Both the position numbers and the translations under genes were made by a program. The notes under the pieces were generated by a model, which was not told the origin of the DNA, searched no databases, and saw only the letters and a list, made by a program, of their open reading frames with translations. A stretch of 64,000 nucleotides of DNA, from contig NZ_JAOWLB010000015.1 in the NCBI RefSeq assembly GCF_025751555.1, positions 1 to 64,000 on the forward strand. Reading direction: 5' to 3'. Each line of letters opens with the position of its first letter. The first letter of the stretch is position 1. This stretch comes from Ruegeria aquimaris (GTDB lineage Bacteria; Pseudomonadota; Alphaproteobacteria; Rhodobacterales; Rhodobacteraceae). Below, piece by piece: positions 1 to 9,167 of the stretch.

Positions 1-343
1 AGCTGGTCTCCATCGCAGATACCAGCTTGAATCACGTTCAGCGCTGCCTGTGAATCCCTTTTGTCAACACGGCCTAGGTCCCTTTCAAAACAAACTGAAT
101 GTTTTGATCTGATGCTAAAGAGCGGCAGGTGCTGCGACAACATGATTTTAAACTTAGAAGAGAAAAGGGCGCCCGAAGGCGCCCTTGAACTCCGGTACAA
201 AACGGTCAATCCGAGGTTTGGACCGCGTACAAAAAGGTCAAAACCCTGTACAGATCACAGGCCCGGCCTGGCCGCGACCAGATCGTTGACCGCCTTGGCG
301 CGCGCTCGCACGATCCCTTGGATCATGCTGCCGCGCGGGTGTG
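1..343. other. Region downstream of gatB without a recognised gene
   Basis: I find no protein or RNA gene that I would defend here. The stretch holds the 3' flank of gatB (minus strand), a strong minus-strand terminator hairpin near 165-186, and a weak 7-bp inverted repeat at 1-7/21-27. A 23-codon minus-strand reading frame (255-326) lies just after gatB but has no visible ribosome binding site. The left end may be the edge of a neighbouring gene's control region outside the window. Confidence 0.5.
165..186 (-). terminator. Rho-independent terminator with UUCG loop
   Basis: A perfect 9-bp stem (AAGGGCGCC / GGCGCCCTT) closes a 4-nt loop. Read on the minus strand the loop is TTCG, a very stable tetraloop when closed by C-G, and the stem runs into TTTTCTCTTC. 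It lies about 160 nt past the gatB stop codon and is the only strong terminator there, so it probably ends the gatB transcript. Confidence 0.75.
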
Positions 344-1855
344 TCAGCCATTCAGTTTCTTCGAAACCATCTGGTTGACAACGCCCGGATTGGCCTTGCC
401 ACCGGTTGCCTTCATCACCTGACCCACGAACCAGCCCGCCAGTTTCGGGTTCACCTTGGCCTTTTCGACCTGCGCCGGGTTGGCGGCGATGATCTCGTCC
501 AGCGCGGCCTCGATGGCGCCGGTGTCGGTGACCTGTTTCATGCCACGTTTCTCAACGATTTCAGCAGGATCGCCGCCTTCGGCATAGACGATTTCGAACA
601 GGTCCTTGGCGATCTTGCCCGAGATCGCGTCGGATGCGATCAGGTCGATGATGCCGCCCAGCTGGCTCGGGCTGACCGGGCTGTCGGTGATGTCGTGGTC
701 TTCCTTCTTCAGCCGCCCGAACAGCTCGTTGATGACCCAGTTGGCCGCCAGCTTGCCGTTGCGCCCCTTGGCCACTTCCTCGAAATAGGTGGCCGATTCC
801 ACCTCGGCCGTCAGCACCGAGGCGTCATAGTCGGTCAGGCCGAAGTCGTTGATAAAGCGCGCCTTTTTGTCGTCCGGCAGTTCCGGCAGGCTGGCCGCGA
901 TATCGTCGACCCAGGCCTGCTCGATCTCAAGCGGCAACAGGTCGGGATCGGGGAAGTAGCGATAGTCATGCGCTTCTTCCTTGGAGCGCATCGAACGGGT
1001 CTCGTTCTTGTCCGGGTCATAGAGCCGGGTTTCCTGATCCACCTTGCCGCCCGCCTCGACAATGGCGATCTGGCGCCGCGCCTCATATTCGATGGCCGCC
1101 TGGATGAACCGCATCGAGTTCATGTTCTTGATCTCGCAGCGCGTGCCCAGATGCGAAAAGTCCTGTGTTTCCTGATACTTCTCATAGGCACCCGGGCGGC
1201 AGATCGACACGTTCACATCGGCCCGCAGGTTGCCGTTCTGCATGTTGCCGTCGCAGGTGCCCAGATAGCGCAGGATCTGGCGCAGCTTGGCGATATAGGC
1301 GGCGGCCTCTTCGGGGCCGCGGATGTCGGGGCGGCTGACGATCTCCATCAGGCAGACGCCGGTCCGGTTCAGGTCGACAAAGGACATGTTCGGATCCATG
1401 TCATGGATCGACTTGCCCGCGTCCTGTTCCATGTGGATACGTTCGATCCGGACCCGGCGCGCGGTGCCGTCGCCCATCTCGACCAGCACTTCGCCTTCGC
1501 CCACAATCGGTTGATAAAGCTGGGAAATCTGGTATCCCTGCGGCAGGTCGGGATAAAAATAGTTTTTGCGGTCGAAGGCCGATTTCAGGTTGATCTCGGC
1601 CTTCAGCCCCAGCCCGGTGCGCACCGCCTGTTCGACGCAGAACTCGTTGATCACCGGCAGCATGCCCGGCATCGCCGCATCCACGAAAGAGACGTTGGAA
1701 TTGGGTTCGGCGCCAAAGGCGGTCGAGGCGCCCGAGAACAGTTTCGCCTGCGACGCGACCTGAGCATGCACCTCCATGCCGATCACCAGTTCCCAGTCGT
1801 GCTTGGCACCGGCGATGGTCTTGGGTTTGGGGGTCTCGAAGGTCAGGTCCAGCAT
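344..1855 (-). CDS. gatB: Aspartyl/glutamyl-tRNA(Asn/Gln) amidotransferase subunit B
   Basis: 503 residues, the normal length for GatB. It is the glutamine-dependent amidotransferase subunit that binds Glu-tRNA(Gln)/Asp-tRNA(Asn) and, with GatA and GatC, converts the mischarged tRNA to Gln-tRNA or Asn-tRNA in the cytoplasm. The N-terminal half carries the family signatures [12 protein letters not shown], the run [11 protein letters not shown] and the [13 protein letters not shown] block. The C-terminal third is the helical YqeY-like tail, ending in MVSKKLNG. The ATG at 1855 sits 7-8 nt after an AGAGG box. gatA and gatC are not next to it, which is common in alphaproteobacteria. Identity is secure. 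Confidence 0.97.
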   Translation of the reverse strand: MLDLTFETPKPKTIAGAKHDWELVIGMEVHAQVASQAKLFSGASTAFGAEPNSNVSFVDAAMPGMLPVINEFCVEQAVRTGLGLKAEINLKSAFDRKNYFYPDLPQGYQISQLYQPIVGEGEVLVEMGDGTARRVRIERIHMEQDAGKSIHDMDPNMSFVDLNRTGVCLMEIVSRPDIRGPEEAAAYIAKLRQILRYLGTCDGNMQNGNLRADVNVSICRPGAYEKYQETQDFSHLGTRCEIKNMNSMRFIQAAIEYEARRQIAIVEAGGKVDQETRLYDPDKNETRSMRSKEEAHDYRYFPDPDLLPLEIEQAWVDDIAASLPELPDDKKARFINDFGLTDYDASVLTAEVESATYFEEVAKGRNGKLAANWVINELFGRLKKEDHDITDSPVSPSQLGGIIDLIASDAISGKIAKDLFEIVYAEGGDPAEIVEKRGMKQVTDTGAIEAALDEIIAANPAQVEKAKVNPKLAGWFVGQVMKATGGKANPGVVNQMVSKKLNG

Positions 1856-1996
1856 GGGTGTGCCTCTTGTCCGCTTGGTACAAACCGCCTTCTAGGCGCG
1901 TGTGCGGCGTTGGGCAAGGGGGCACGGGGAAAGGGGCTTGATCTCAACCATGGTTGAGGCGGCAGGTTGGGACGAATCCAGATGGGAGGCACGGAA

Positions 1997-2839
1997 ATGA
2001 GGCTGTTTGTGACAGGGGCTAGCGGGTTGGTAGGGAGTGCGGTTCTGCGCGCGGGCGTCGCGGCGGGGCATCAGGTGACCGGGCTGGCCCGGTCCGACCA
2101 AGCGGCGGAGCAGGTCAGGGGCGACGGGGCGCAGGTCTGTCGCGGTGATCTGCGTCAACCCGAGGTCTGGGCGGCAGAGGCGGTGGCGGCGGATGCCGTG
2201 ATCCATGCCGCTGCCACATTCGGCCCGGATATGGGCGACGTTGACCGTGCTGCGATGGAGGCGCTGGTCATGGCGGCGCGTGACACCGGACAGCGCCCGC
2301 GCCTGATTTATACAGGCGGTATATGGCTTTACGGCGATACCGGCGGGCAGATCAGGGATGAAACCGCGCCCTTTGACCCTGCCACGCCCTGGGGTTGGAT
2401 GCTTGACGCCGTGGCGATGCTGGAAGCGAGCGATGCCACCGATCTGGCAGTGCTGCATCCCGGCGCGGTCTATGACAGCACCGCGGGTGGCATGCTGGAA
2501 CGGTTCCACGCACCAGAGGTCGAGATCCTGGGCGACCCGGCAATCCGCTGGCCGCTGGTGCATGCCGATGACCTGGCACAGGCCTATCTGCTGCTGGCCG
2601 GGTTGCCGGGGCAGGGCGGTCATTTCCTGGCCACAGCCGAACCGGGCCGCCCGGTGGGCGAGATCGCGCGCGTCGTTGCCGGGCCGGATGCGCAGATCCG
2701 GGTGCTGGATCGGGCCGAGGCCCTGGCGCGCCACGGCGACAGCGCATTCGGACCGATGCTGGATCAGAGACTTGCGGCGCGTCGGGTGACCGCGCTGGGC
2801 TGGCGGCCTGCCTACCGCGATTTCACGCAATGCCTATGA
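1997..2839 (+). CDS. NAD-dependent epimerase/dehydratase family protein (extended SDR)
   Basis: 280 residues from the ATG at 1997, chosen because a GGAGGC box lies 6 nt upstream; an in-frame TTG at 1967 would add ten residues that precede the Rossmann strand. The N-terminus has the dinucleotide loop in MRLFVTGASGLVGSAV, followed by GDLRQPE and VIHAAATFG at the usual cofactor-binding spacing. The later IYTGGIWLYGD and LHPGAVYD segments match extended SDRs acting on nucleotide sugars or related carbonyls. The usual YxxxK pair is not obvious, so catalytic competence is uncertain. It diverges from gatB and is followed by a convergent gene 12 nt away. The substrate cannot be told from sequence. 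Confidence 0.85.
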   Translation: MRLFVTGASGLVGSAVLRAGVAAGHQVTGLARSDQAAEQVRGDGAQVCRGDLRQPEVWAAEAVAADAVIHAAATFGPDMGDVDRAAMEALVMAARDTGQRPRLIYTGGIWLYGDTGGQIRDETAPFDPATPWGWMLDAVAMLEASDATDLAVLHPGAVYDSTAGGMLERFHAPEVEILGDPAIRWPLVHADDLAQAYLLLAGLPGQGGHFLATAEPGRPVGEIARVVAGPDAQIRVLDRAEALARHGDSAFGPMLDQRLAARRVTALGWRPAYRDFTQCL

Positions 2840-2851
2840 GACTGCTGGCGT

Positions 2852-4117
2852 TCAGATCCCGTGAAGTTGCGGGCCGTCCGGGGTAAACACCACGCGGTTG
2901 CCGCGCCGGATCTCGTCGCGGAACAGGTCGGCGATCACGTGCAGTGCGTCGGCCCGTCCCCGCGCCGCGAAGCGACCGGGAGAACTCACTCTCATGTTGT
3001 TTGCGAAACCGTCGGCTGCATGAGCCCAGATCAGGGGATGTACCTCTGTCAGATGGTCGCGGACGAGCCATTCGGTCGCCTGGCAGATCCGGATTCGGGG
3101 CATATCGGCGTCCTCGCTCAGGCCGAACCCCGCGCGCAGCGTAACGGCGCAATAGCTGGCCAGGAGATTCACCGTCTCTTGGTCGGGGCGGGCGGCGACG
3201 ATATCGCGCAACCCGTCGATAAAGAAATCGACATCGACCCGCGCACAGGCGTTTTCGTCCAATGCGATGGCGTCGAAACAGACCCAGGTATAACCGCCCG
3301 CACCCCAGATATCCTGGGTACGCGCGGCGGTGCGCCGGGCCTCAAGTTCCAGCTCCTGATACGATCCGAACCAACGCGGCAGCAGGTGGTTGCCGAGCGC
3401 GCGCATGTGACGAGGGTTTCGCGGATCGAGGTCGATGAGATCTTCGTAGCAGTCGGCTACGTTCCGGTCCTGCGCTCTGCGACCCGCCAGCATCGAGCAG
3501 CAGGCCGCCTGAAGGATCGGACTGTTCAGTTCAAGACTGCACCAGCGGGCAAGTATGGCGCCAGCGCGATCGAAATGAGCGGCGCATTTCTGTTTGTTCA
3601 GCTTGGGAATGATCGTGTCGCGGACTGTTCCCCTCCAGATCCATGCCATGTCGATATGGGCAAGGGCGACGATCAGCGAGATATAGGGGTCGTCGGGATG
3701 ATCCTGAAGCACGAATTCGAGCCCACGAATGCCGGCGGTCAGGGGAAGATCCGATTTGCGGCTGCTGTCTTCCAACGCCTCTTCGAGCGCGCCGACCACA
3801 TCGCTGCGCGCGCCAAAGGCCAGAAGATCGGCGATCGGGGTTCCGCCGCTGGTGCGCGCGCGTTCTGAATCGGCGGCGCGGATTTCGGCGCTCAGTTCTG
3901 ACCAGCGGTCCTGTCGGGCCATGAACTGACCGCGCATGCGGGCCTCGCGGCATTCCTTCTCATCCCGGCTGTGATCGGCGATGGGGATGGAAAGCGAGTC
4001 TTCGAGACGACCTGCCTGAGATGCTGCCGACAATGCCGGAAAATTGGCCGCGCGGCGAGAACGGCGCGCGGCCAGTTTCGGCAATGTACTCAGAAACGTG
4101 CGAGCGAGATGCAGCAT
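2852..4117 (-). CDS. Hypothetical protein, helical (TPR-like)
   Basis: 421 residues and no family that I recognise. The first ~30 residues are basic and amphipathic (LARTFLSTLPKLAARRSRR) without a clear signal peptide. The rest looks alpha-helical, with segments such as the run around DDPYISLIVALAHIDMAW and YEDLIDLDPRNPRHMRALGN that resemble tetratricopeptide repeats. Cysteines are more frequent than usual for this genome. Codon use looks less GC-biased than its neighbours and the upstream flank (4118-4256) is AT-richer, which fits a relatively recent arrival. No good ribosome binding site precedes the ATG at 4117. A later Met near residue 61 (MRGQFMARQ) could be the true start. Confidence 0.6.
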   Translation of the reverse strand: MLHLARTFLSTLPKLAARRSRRAANFPALSAASQAGRLEDSLSIPIADHSRDEKECREARMRGQFMARQDRWSELSAEIRAADSERARTSGGTPIADLLAFGARSDVVGALEEALEDSSRKSDLPLTAGIRGLEFVLQDHPDDPYISLIVALAHIDMAWIWRGTVRDTIIPKLNKQKCAAHFDRAGAILARWCSLELNSPILQAACCSMLAGRRAQDRNVADCYEDLIDLDPRNPRHMRALGNHLLPRWFGSYQELELEARRTAARTQDIWGAGGYTWVCFDAIALDENACARVDVDFFIDGLRDIVAARPDQETVNLLASYCAVTLRAGFGLSEDADMPRIRICQATEWLVRDHLTEVHPLIWAHAADGFANNMRVSSPGRFAARGRADALHVIADLFRDEIRRGNRVVFTPDGPQLHGI

Positions 4118-4256
4118 ACTTGTTAACGACCAGCCTTAGTGTTGTTGATATGCTCAGGGTGACGCTGATTTGCGGCACAAACATGGCTCAGTCAGGGTGT
4201 TTCGGGACAAGTTTTGCGGCACTGCCGGGGATTGCCGCTGTCTCGGCACCAATTCT

Positions 4257-4688
4257 CTAGAAGCGCGCGAAATGGTGCCGAATGACGGTCAAGCCCCGGC
4301 TTGTCAGCACCTCTTCGAACGCGCGATGTGGCGGGGTGCATTCCTGTGGCAGGCGCACGCGCTTGCCCGATCTGAGGCAAAGCGTAGTGCGAACCGAGAA
4401 ATCCCAGCGGGTGTCCATGCGAACCCAGTCGATCTCGGCCAGTTTGGCGGTGCCGCTCATGCGGCCGGAGAACCAGTTGAGATGGGTGTCGTCCATCTCG
4501 AGCCCCGATTGGCGGTCGGTGGCGATTTCCCAGATCAGGGGCAGGCTCGGTAGGGTGCAAAGCGCCATCAGCCACCAGGCGGCGTCAAACATCACGATCA
4601 AGGCCGCCAGGCCCGCCCAGACTGCGCTCACGATTGCGATATTGCGCGGGCTGCGGGCGTGGCGGACGTATCGGATCGGCGCACTCAC
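4257..4688 (-). CDS. Small membrane protein of unknown function
   Basis: 143 residues, unrecognised. Two hydrophobic stretches at about residues 17-34 and 36-53 form a membrane hairpin. A soluble tail follows with beta-rich segments (DDTHLNWFSGRMSG, IDWVRMDTRWDFS) resembling bacterial PH-like/YcxB-type domains, but this resemblance is weak. It starts with GTG inside the stop codon of the upstream SDR gene (GTGA overlap), so it is translationally coupled as the last gene of the pepN - SDR - membrane protein unit. Confidence 0.75.
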   Translation of the reverse strand: MSAPIRYVRHARSPRNIAIVSAVWAGLAALIVMFDAAWWLMALCTLPSLPLIWEIATDRQSGLEMDDTHLNWFSGRMSGTAKLAEIDWVRMDTRWDFSVRTTLCLRSGKRVRLPQECTPPHRAFEEVLTSRGLTVIRHHFARF

Positions 4689-5425
4689 CGTCCGCCGGTG
4701 ACGTCGAGTGTCGTCGAGGTGACGTAAGAGGCTGCATCAGACAAGAGGTACAAGATGGCCTCGGCCACTTCCTCGGCCGATCCGGTGCGTTTCATCGGCA
4801 CCATATGCGCCAGGCGTTGCGCGCGGTCCGGCTCGCCGCCCTTGCCGTGCAACCCGGTCTCGATCAGGCCGGGCCGGATGGCGTTCACCCGGATGTTCTG
4901 ACCCGCGACCTCGTCGCCCAATCCCTTGGTGAACGTGTCGATTGCGGCCTTGGAGGCGGCATAATCCACGTATTGGTTTGCCGAACCCAGCCGCGCGGCG
5001 GCCGAGGAGATGTTGACGATGGCACCGCCCTGACCATGGGCCTGCATCCGCAGCACCGCCTCTTTGGCGACCAGAATGGCACCGATCACGTTGACGTCGA
5101 ACATGCGCCGCAGGCGGGCATGGGTCAGGTCGGTGACCTTGGCCGTCCTGTCTACGATCCCGGCGTTGTTGACCAGCGCGTCGAGACGCGGAAAGGCTGC
5201 ATCAATGGCGGCGTACATCTGTTCGATCTGCTCGGGGTCGGCGACATCGGCGGGGCAGAGGATGACCTGCGCGCCGGCGGCGCGGGCGGCTTCGGCCACG
5301 GCCTCGGCCCCGGCCTGATCACTGCGATAGTTCAGCGCCAGATCATAGCCGCGGGCAGCGGCCAGACGGGCGGTCGCGGCGCCGATACCGGCGCTGGCAC
5401 CGGTGATGAGAAGGGTCTTTCGCAT
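4685..5425 (-). CDS. Short-chain dehydrogenase/reductase
   Basis: 246 residues, classical SDR length. It shows the cofactor loop TGASAGIG near residue 8, LVNNAGI near residue 85, the active-site Ser in NISSAAARLG and the Tyr-Lys pair in YVDYAASKAA, and it ends in the typical SSTTLDVTGGR-like block (here TSTTLDVTGGR). It should be a soluble NAD(P)-dependent oxidoreductase; the substrate is unknown. Its ribosome binding site AAAGGAG lies across the pepN stop codon, only 3 nt separate the two genes, and it overlaps the next gene by 4 nt. Confidence 0.92.
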   Translation of the reverse strand: MRKTLLITGASAGIGAATARLAAARGYDLALNYRSDQAGAEAVAEAARAAGAQVILCPADVADPEQIEQMYAAIDAAFPRLDALVNNAGIVDRTAKVTDLTHARLRRMFDVNVIGAILVAKEAVLRMQAHGQGGAIVNISSAAARLGSANQYVDYAASKAAIDTFTKGLGDEVAGQNIRVNAIRPGLIETGLHGKGGEPDRAQRLAHMVPMKRTGSAEEVAEAILYLLSDAASYVTSTTLDVTGGR

Positions 5426-5428
5426 GGC

Positions 5429-7987
5429 TCAGGCTCCTTTGATGCGGGTCAGCATTTCGGTCGTGTCGCGGCTCAGACCGGGTTGGGCAAGGATGCGGTC
5501 CAGCTGGACTGCGATCAGCGCCTGCCGATCCGCGTCATAGCGCCGCCAGGTCTGGAAGGCAGAGCACATGCGCGCCGTGGTCTGCGGGTTCACAGGGTCG
5601 AGCCGGATCAGCCAATCGGCCAGCAGTTCGTAGGCGGCACCACCGGCAAAATGGAACCCCGCGTGATGCATGGCCAGCGGGCCAAACAGGGCGCGGAAAC
5701 GGTTGGGGTTCTTCCAGTTGAAATCCGGGTGCCCGGTCAGGGCGCGGGCGGTTTCCACCACCTTGTCGGGGGAGGCCAACCCGACCTGCAAGCCGAACCA
5801 TTTGTCGATCACCAGCCGGTCGTGCCGCCATTGGTCATAGAAGGCTGCCAGTTCCGCCTGTCCCTTGCCCGCCTTGAGCAGGCAGGACAGGGCCGAAAGC
5901 TGCAGGGTCATGTTATCTGCGCGGCCATAGTCATCTGTTGCCTGCGCGCCGCCGTCGAGCCGCGTGAGCAGGGCCAGCGCCGCGCCACCAAGCGCGCGCT
6001 TGCCAGATTGCGCGGCATCCGGGGCAAAGGGCTGATCCACCTGGGTTTCGGCACGCAGGCGCGGCAGCAGGTCGTGCAAGTGCTGGGCCGTGGACTGTCG
6101 CAGCGTCTCGGTCGCGTCCCAGATCGCCTGCGGGTTCGGGGTCACACCGCGCCGGTGCAGGGTTGCGGCCAGTTCGGACTGGCTGGGAAGCCCAAGCATC
6201 AGCGCGCGATAGGCCGGGTCGAGCGTCTCGTCCCGCAAGACTGCCAGCAGACCGTTCAGGTAATCGGCATCGGGTGCCGCCCCTTCGGTGATCATCGTCA
6301 GCAGGCATTCTTCGGCCAGGGTGCGGCCCGCTTCCCAGCGGTTGAACGGATCGGTGTCATGCGCCAGCAGAAAGGCGCGCTCGGCCGGGGAGGTCTCGCG
6401 CTCCAGCACCACCGGGGCCGAGAACTCGCGCAGGATCGACGGTACCGGACGGGCAGCCAGCCCTTCGAAGGTGAAACTCTGCTGTGCGCGGGTGAACTCC
6501 AATATCTGGGTTGGCTGCACTTCGTCGCCGTTTGGCCCCAACAGGCCCAGCGCGATCGGGATCACCTGTGGCAGCTTGTCGGGCTGGCCGGGGGTGGGCG
6601 GGGTCACCTGCGACAGGGTCAGGGTATAGGTGCCGTCCTGCCAGTCTTCTTCGACCTTGACGCGTGGCGTTCCGGCCTGGCTGTACCAGCGCTTGAACTG
6701 GGCAAGGTCGCGCCCCGTGACATCCTCGAACACCTTGAGCCAGTCCTCGATAGTGCAGGCCTGTCCGTCATGGCGCGCGAAGTAGAGATCCAGCGCCTCG
6801 GCATAGGCGGCATCGCCCACCAGGCGTTTCAGCATGCCGATGACCTCGGCGCCTTTCTCGTAGACGGTGGCGGTGTAGAAGTTGTTGATCTCCTGAAAAC
6901 TCTCGGGTCGCACAGGATGGCTGAGTGGGCCCTGATCCTCGGGGAACTGGCGGGCGCGCAACTCGATCACGTCGCGGATGCGCTTGACCGGCGCGCTGCG
7001 CAGGTCCGAGGTGAACTGCGCGTCGCGGAACACGGTCAGCCCTTCCTTGAGGCAGAGCTGGAACCAGTCGCGGCAGGTGATGCGGTTGCCGGTCCAGTTG
7101 TGGAAATACTCATGCGCGATGATCGCCTCGATTCGTTCGAAATTGTCATCGGTCGAGGTTTCCGGGCTGGCCAGCACGGCGGCCGAGTTGAAGATGTTGA
7201 GCCCCTTGTTCTCCATCGCGCCCATGTTGAAATCGTCGACCGCGACGATGTTGAACGCGTCCAGATCGTATTCGCGGCCATAGACCTCTTCGTCCCAGCG
7301 CATGGATTTCTTCAGCGCCTCCATGCCAAAGGCGCATTTGCCTTCGTCCCCGGGGCGGACCCAGAGGTTCAGGTCGACCTCGCGGCCCGAGACGGTGGTG
7401 AACCTGTCGGAATGGGCCACCAGGTCTCCGGCCACCAGCGCAAAGAGATAGGCCGGTTTCGGCCAGGGATCATGCCATTCTGCAAAGCCCTCGCCGCTTG
7501 CCCCTGGGTTGCCGTTGGACAGCAGCACCGGGTGTGGCCCGTTGATGCGCACGGTGAACGTGCTCATCACATCGGGGCGGTCGGGGTAATAGGTGATCTT
7601 GCGGAAGCCCTCGGCCTCGCACTGGGTGCAATACATGCCGTTTGATAGATAGAGCCCTTCGAGCGCGGTATTGGCCTCCGGATTGATCTCGACCTGAGCC
7701 TCCCAGACGAAGGGGGTCTCGGGGTTGGGCGGGGTGGCGGACAGGATGCCATCGCGGACATGCGGTTTCCAATCCTGCCCGTCGATCTTGGCCCATCGCA
7801 GAGACAGCCCCTCGCCATTCAGGCGGAAATCACGATTGTCGGTATCGGGGTTGGGACGAAAGGCGATGCGCGAGGTGACGAGGGTGGCGTTGGGGGCAAG
7901 GTCAAAGGTCAGGTGTACCTCGTCCACGAGATACCCGAACGGTACATAGTCCTTGAGATAGATGGTGGCGGGGGCGGCGTCGCGCAT
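5429..7987 (-). CDS. pepN: Aminopeptidase N (M1 zinc metallopeptidase)
   Basis: 852 residues, close to bacterial PepN. It removes N-terminal amino acids from peptides in the cytoplasm as part of intracellular peptide turnover. The exopeptidase motif GAMEN lies near residue 255 (NMGAMENKGLNIF). The zinc site HEYFH is near residue 293, and the third ligand Glu follows 19 residues later in CLKEGLTVF. A C-terminal helical domain fills the second half, as in E. coli PepN. It is first in a three-gene unit reading leftwards. The ATG at 7987 is the natural start; no leader peptide is present. Confidence 0.96.
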   Translation of the reverse strand: MRDAAPATIYLKDYVPFGYLVDEVHLTFDLAPNATLVTSRIAFRPNPDTDNRDFRLNGEGLSLRWAKIDGQDWKPHVRDGILSATPPNPETPFVWEAQVEINPEANTALEGLYLSNGMYCTQCEAEGFRKITYYPDRPDVMSTFTVRINGPHPVLLSNGNPGASGEGFAEWHDPWPKPAYLFALVAGDLVAHSDRFTTVSGREVDLNLWVRPGDEGKCAFGMEALKKSMRWDEEVYGREYDLDAFNIVAVDDFNMGAMENKGLNIFNSAAVLASPETSTDDNFERIEAIIAHEYFHNWTGNRITCRDWFQLCLKEGLTVFRDAQFTSDLRSAPVKRIRDVIELRARQFPEDQGPLSHPVRPESFQEINNFYTATVYEKGAEVIGMLKRLVGDAAYAEALDLYFARHDGQACTIEDWLKVFEDVTGRDLAQFKRWYSQAGTPRVKVEEDWQDGTYTLTLSQVTPPTPGQPDKLPQVIPIALGLLGPNGDEVQPTQILEFTRAQQSFTFEGLAARPVPSILREFSAPVVLERETSPAERAFLLAHDTDPFNRWEAGRTLAEECLLTMITEGAAPDADYLNGLLAVLRDETLDPAYRALMLGLPSQSELAATLHRRGVTPNPQAIWDATETLRQSTAQHLHDLLPRLRAETQVDQPFAPDAAQSGKRALGGAALALLTRLDGGAQATDDYGRADNMTLQLSALSCLLKAGKGQAELAAFYDQWRHDRLVIDKWFGLQVGLASPDKVVETARALTGHPDFNWKNPNRFRALFGPLAMHHAGFHFAGGAAYELLADWLIRLDPVNPQTTARMCSAFQTWRRYDADRQALIAVQLDRILAQPGLSRDTTEMLTRIKGA

Positions 7988-8130
7988 GGGAACCTCGGCT
8001 GCTGTCGCTTTGCCGAGACGTTAGGAAGAACGCGCCGGGGGTGCAAGCGGCGCTCAGGCATCCCGCGTGTGAGATTGCGCGCCTGGCTTGCGCCGGGTGC
8101 GTGCCGCGGCTGGGCCATTGTCCGGGGCAC

Positions 8131-8841
8131 TTACGCGCTTGCGACCCGTTTTGCGGCGACCACCTGATTGCGACCTTGGGCTTTGGCACGATAAAGCGCC
8201 TCATCGGCGCGCTTCAGAACATCGCCCACATTCTGGCGCATCTGCCTTATCTCGATACCGATGGAGATTGTGCAGGACAGCTTGCGCCCGTCGATCATGA
8301 CGGACTGAGCCTCGACCGCCTGGCGAACCGCCTCGGCGCGGAATTCGGCCGCTTAGAGGTCGAGACGTGGCACATAGATCACGAATTCCTCACCGCCAAA
8401 GCGGGCGGCGATACCTTCGGGCAAGCTCGACCTTTGCAGGACACGGGCGACCTCGATGATGACGAGATCGCCGACGTCGTGACCGTAGGTATCGTTGATC
8501 TGTTTGAAGTGGTCGATATCGGCGATCAGGATCATTCCGCCTTCTTCCGGCTCCTGTTCCAGCTTTTCCATCAGGCAGGCGCGGTTGTAGAGCTGGGTCA
8601 TCTGGTCGATGCGGTTGAGGTGCGCCAGTTGCTGGTTGAGCCTGTCGATTTCGAGCAGGCGATCGGCGCCCCAATGCGTGACCAGCGGCGCCACCAGCAA
8701 TGGCATGATGATCGCGGGGCGCAGGGCCTGGGGGTCGAGCGCGCCGACCACGATCACGGTGACGATCACCGATGCAATCACCGAAACCAGGGTAACAATG
8801 GCCACCGCGGCCCATTTCTTGCGGCGGGTGTTTATTCTCAC
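8131..8841 (-). pseudogene. Membrane-anchored GGDEF (diguanylate cyclase) gene with an in-frame stop codon
   Basis: A GTG at 8841 opens a frame with two membrane segments (about residues 12-35 and 42-56) followed by a GGDEF domain. The substrate region (MILIADIDHFKQINDTYGHD) and the active-site loop RFGGEEF near residue 147 are intact. At 8353-8355 the frame meets TAA directly after FVIYVPRLDL. The same frame then continues without shift for 73 codons, through SCTISIGI and the typical ending RADEALYRAKAQGRNQ, to a second TAA at 8131-8133. So the gene is a full-length 236-codon cyclase interrupted by a single nonsense codon. The truncated 162-residue product lacks the C-terminal half of the domain core and should be inactive. 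A sequencing error is the main alternative. Confidence 0.9.
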
Positions 8842-9167
8842 GTCAATGCAGCCCTACGACCAGTTTCGTACCTATTCTGCACGGCTTGCTTGACAGCTCC
8901 TTAATTGCGACATGCCAGTTTCGGGCAAGTTTACTCAATTCCGGTTTCAGGCGAGCCGCTCTCGATGTGGCTTTCCGAAGAACAGGTGAAGTTTCGTGTT
9001 CTGACTTAGCGGCGCTGGGTCGGCTTGCGTTGCACTGTGAGCGGGTCAGGAAATACGCCCTGAAAACTGGTCAATTAAATTTACCGAAATGTTGCCTATC
9101 GGAAACTTTCGTTCTAATTGGAACCGGCATACGGTTGCACACGAATTTTGAGGCTGGAGGGCTGCGC
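8842..9167. other. Divergent intergenic region between the GGDEF gene and malate synthase
   Basis: 326 bp with no convincing gene. Although the malate synthase frame stays open upstream to 8886, that stretch has no start codon with a ribosome binding site and would add residues unlike the family. The right half (9060-9125) is clearly AT-richer than its surroundings and holds a candidate promoter at 9092-9120. Confidence 0.6.
9092..9120 (+). promoter_or_regulatory. Candidate sigma-70 promoter of the malate synthase gene
   Basis: TTGCCT, a 17-nt spacer and TAATTG lie in the AT-rich part of the region, about 47 nt before the ATG at 9168. Spacing fits a housekeeping promoter but the -10 match is only partial. 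Confidence 0.4.

Noticed and set aside
1-27. AGCTGGT...ACCAGCT inverted repeat as a terminator
   Set aside because: Only 7 bp with a 13-nt loop, no T-run, and the flanking gene is outside the window.
255-326. 23-codon minus-strand ORF just after gatB
   Set aside because: No ribosome binding site, no recognisable product, and the length is within chance expectation for GC-rich DNA.
61-378. 105-residue plus-strand open frame at the left end
   Set aside because: It crosses the minus-strand terminator and the 3' end of gatB, and the residue composition looks non-coding.
4634-7645. 1003-residue plus-strand open frame
   Set aside because: It lies opposite pepN and the SDR gene, whose products are unmistakable; such antisense frames are common in GC-rich genomes.
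8886-9167. N-terminal extension of malate synthase
   Set aside because: The open frame extends upstream, but the ATG at 9168 has a proper GGAGG box and gives the normal family length.
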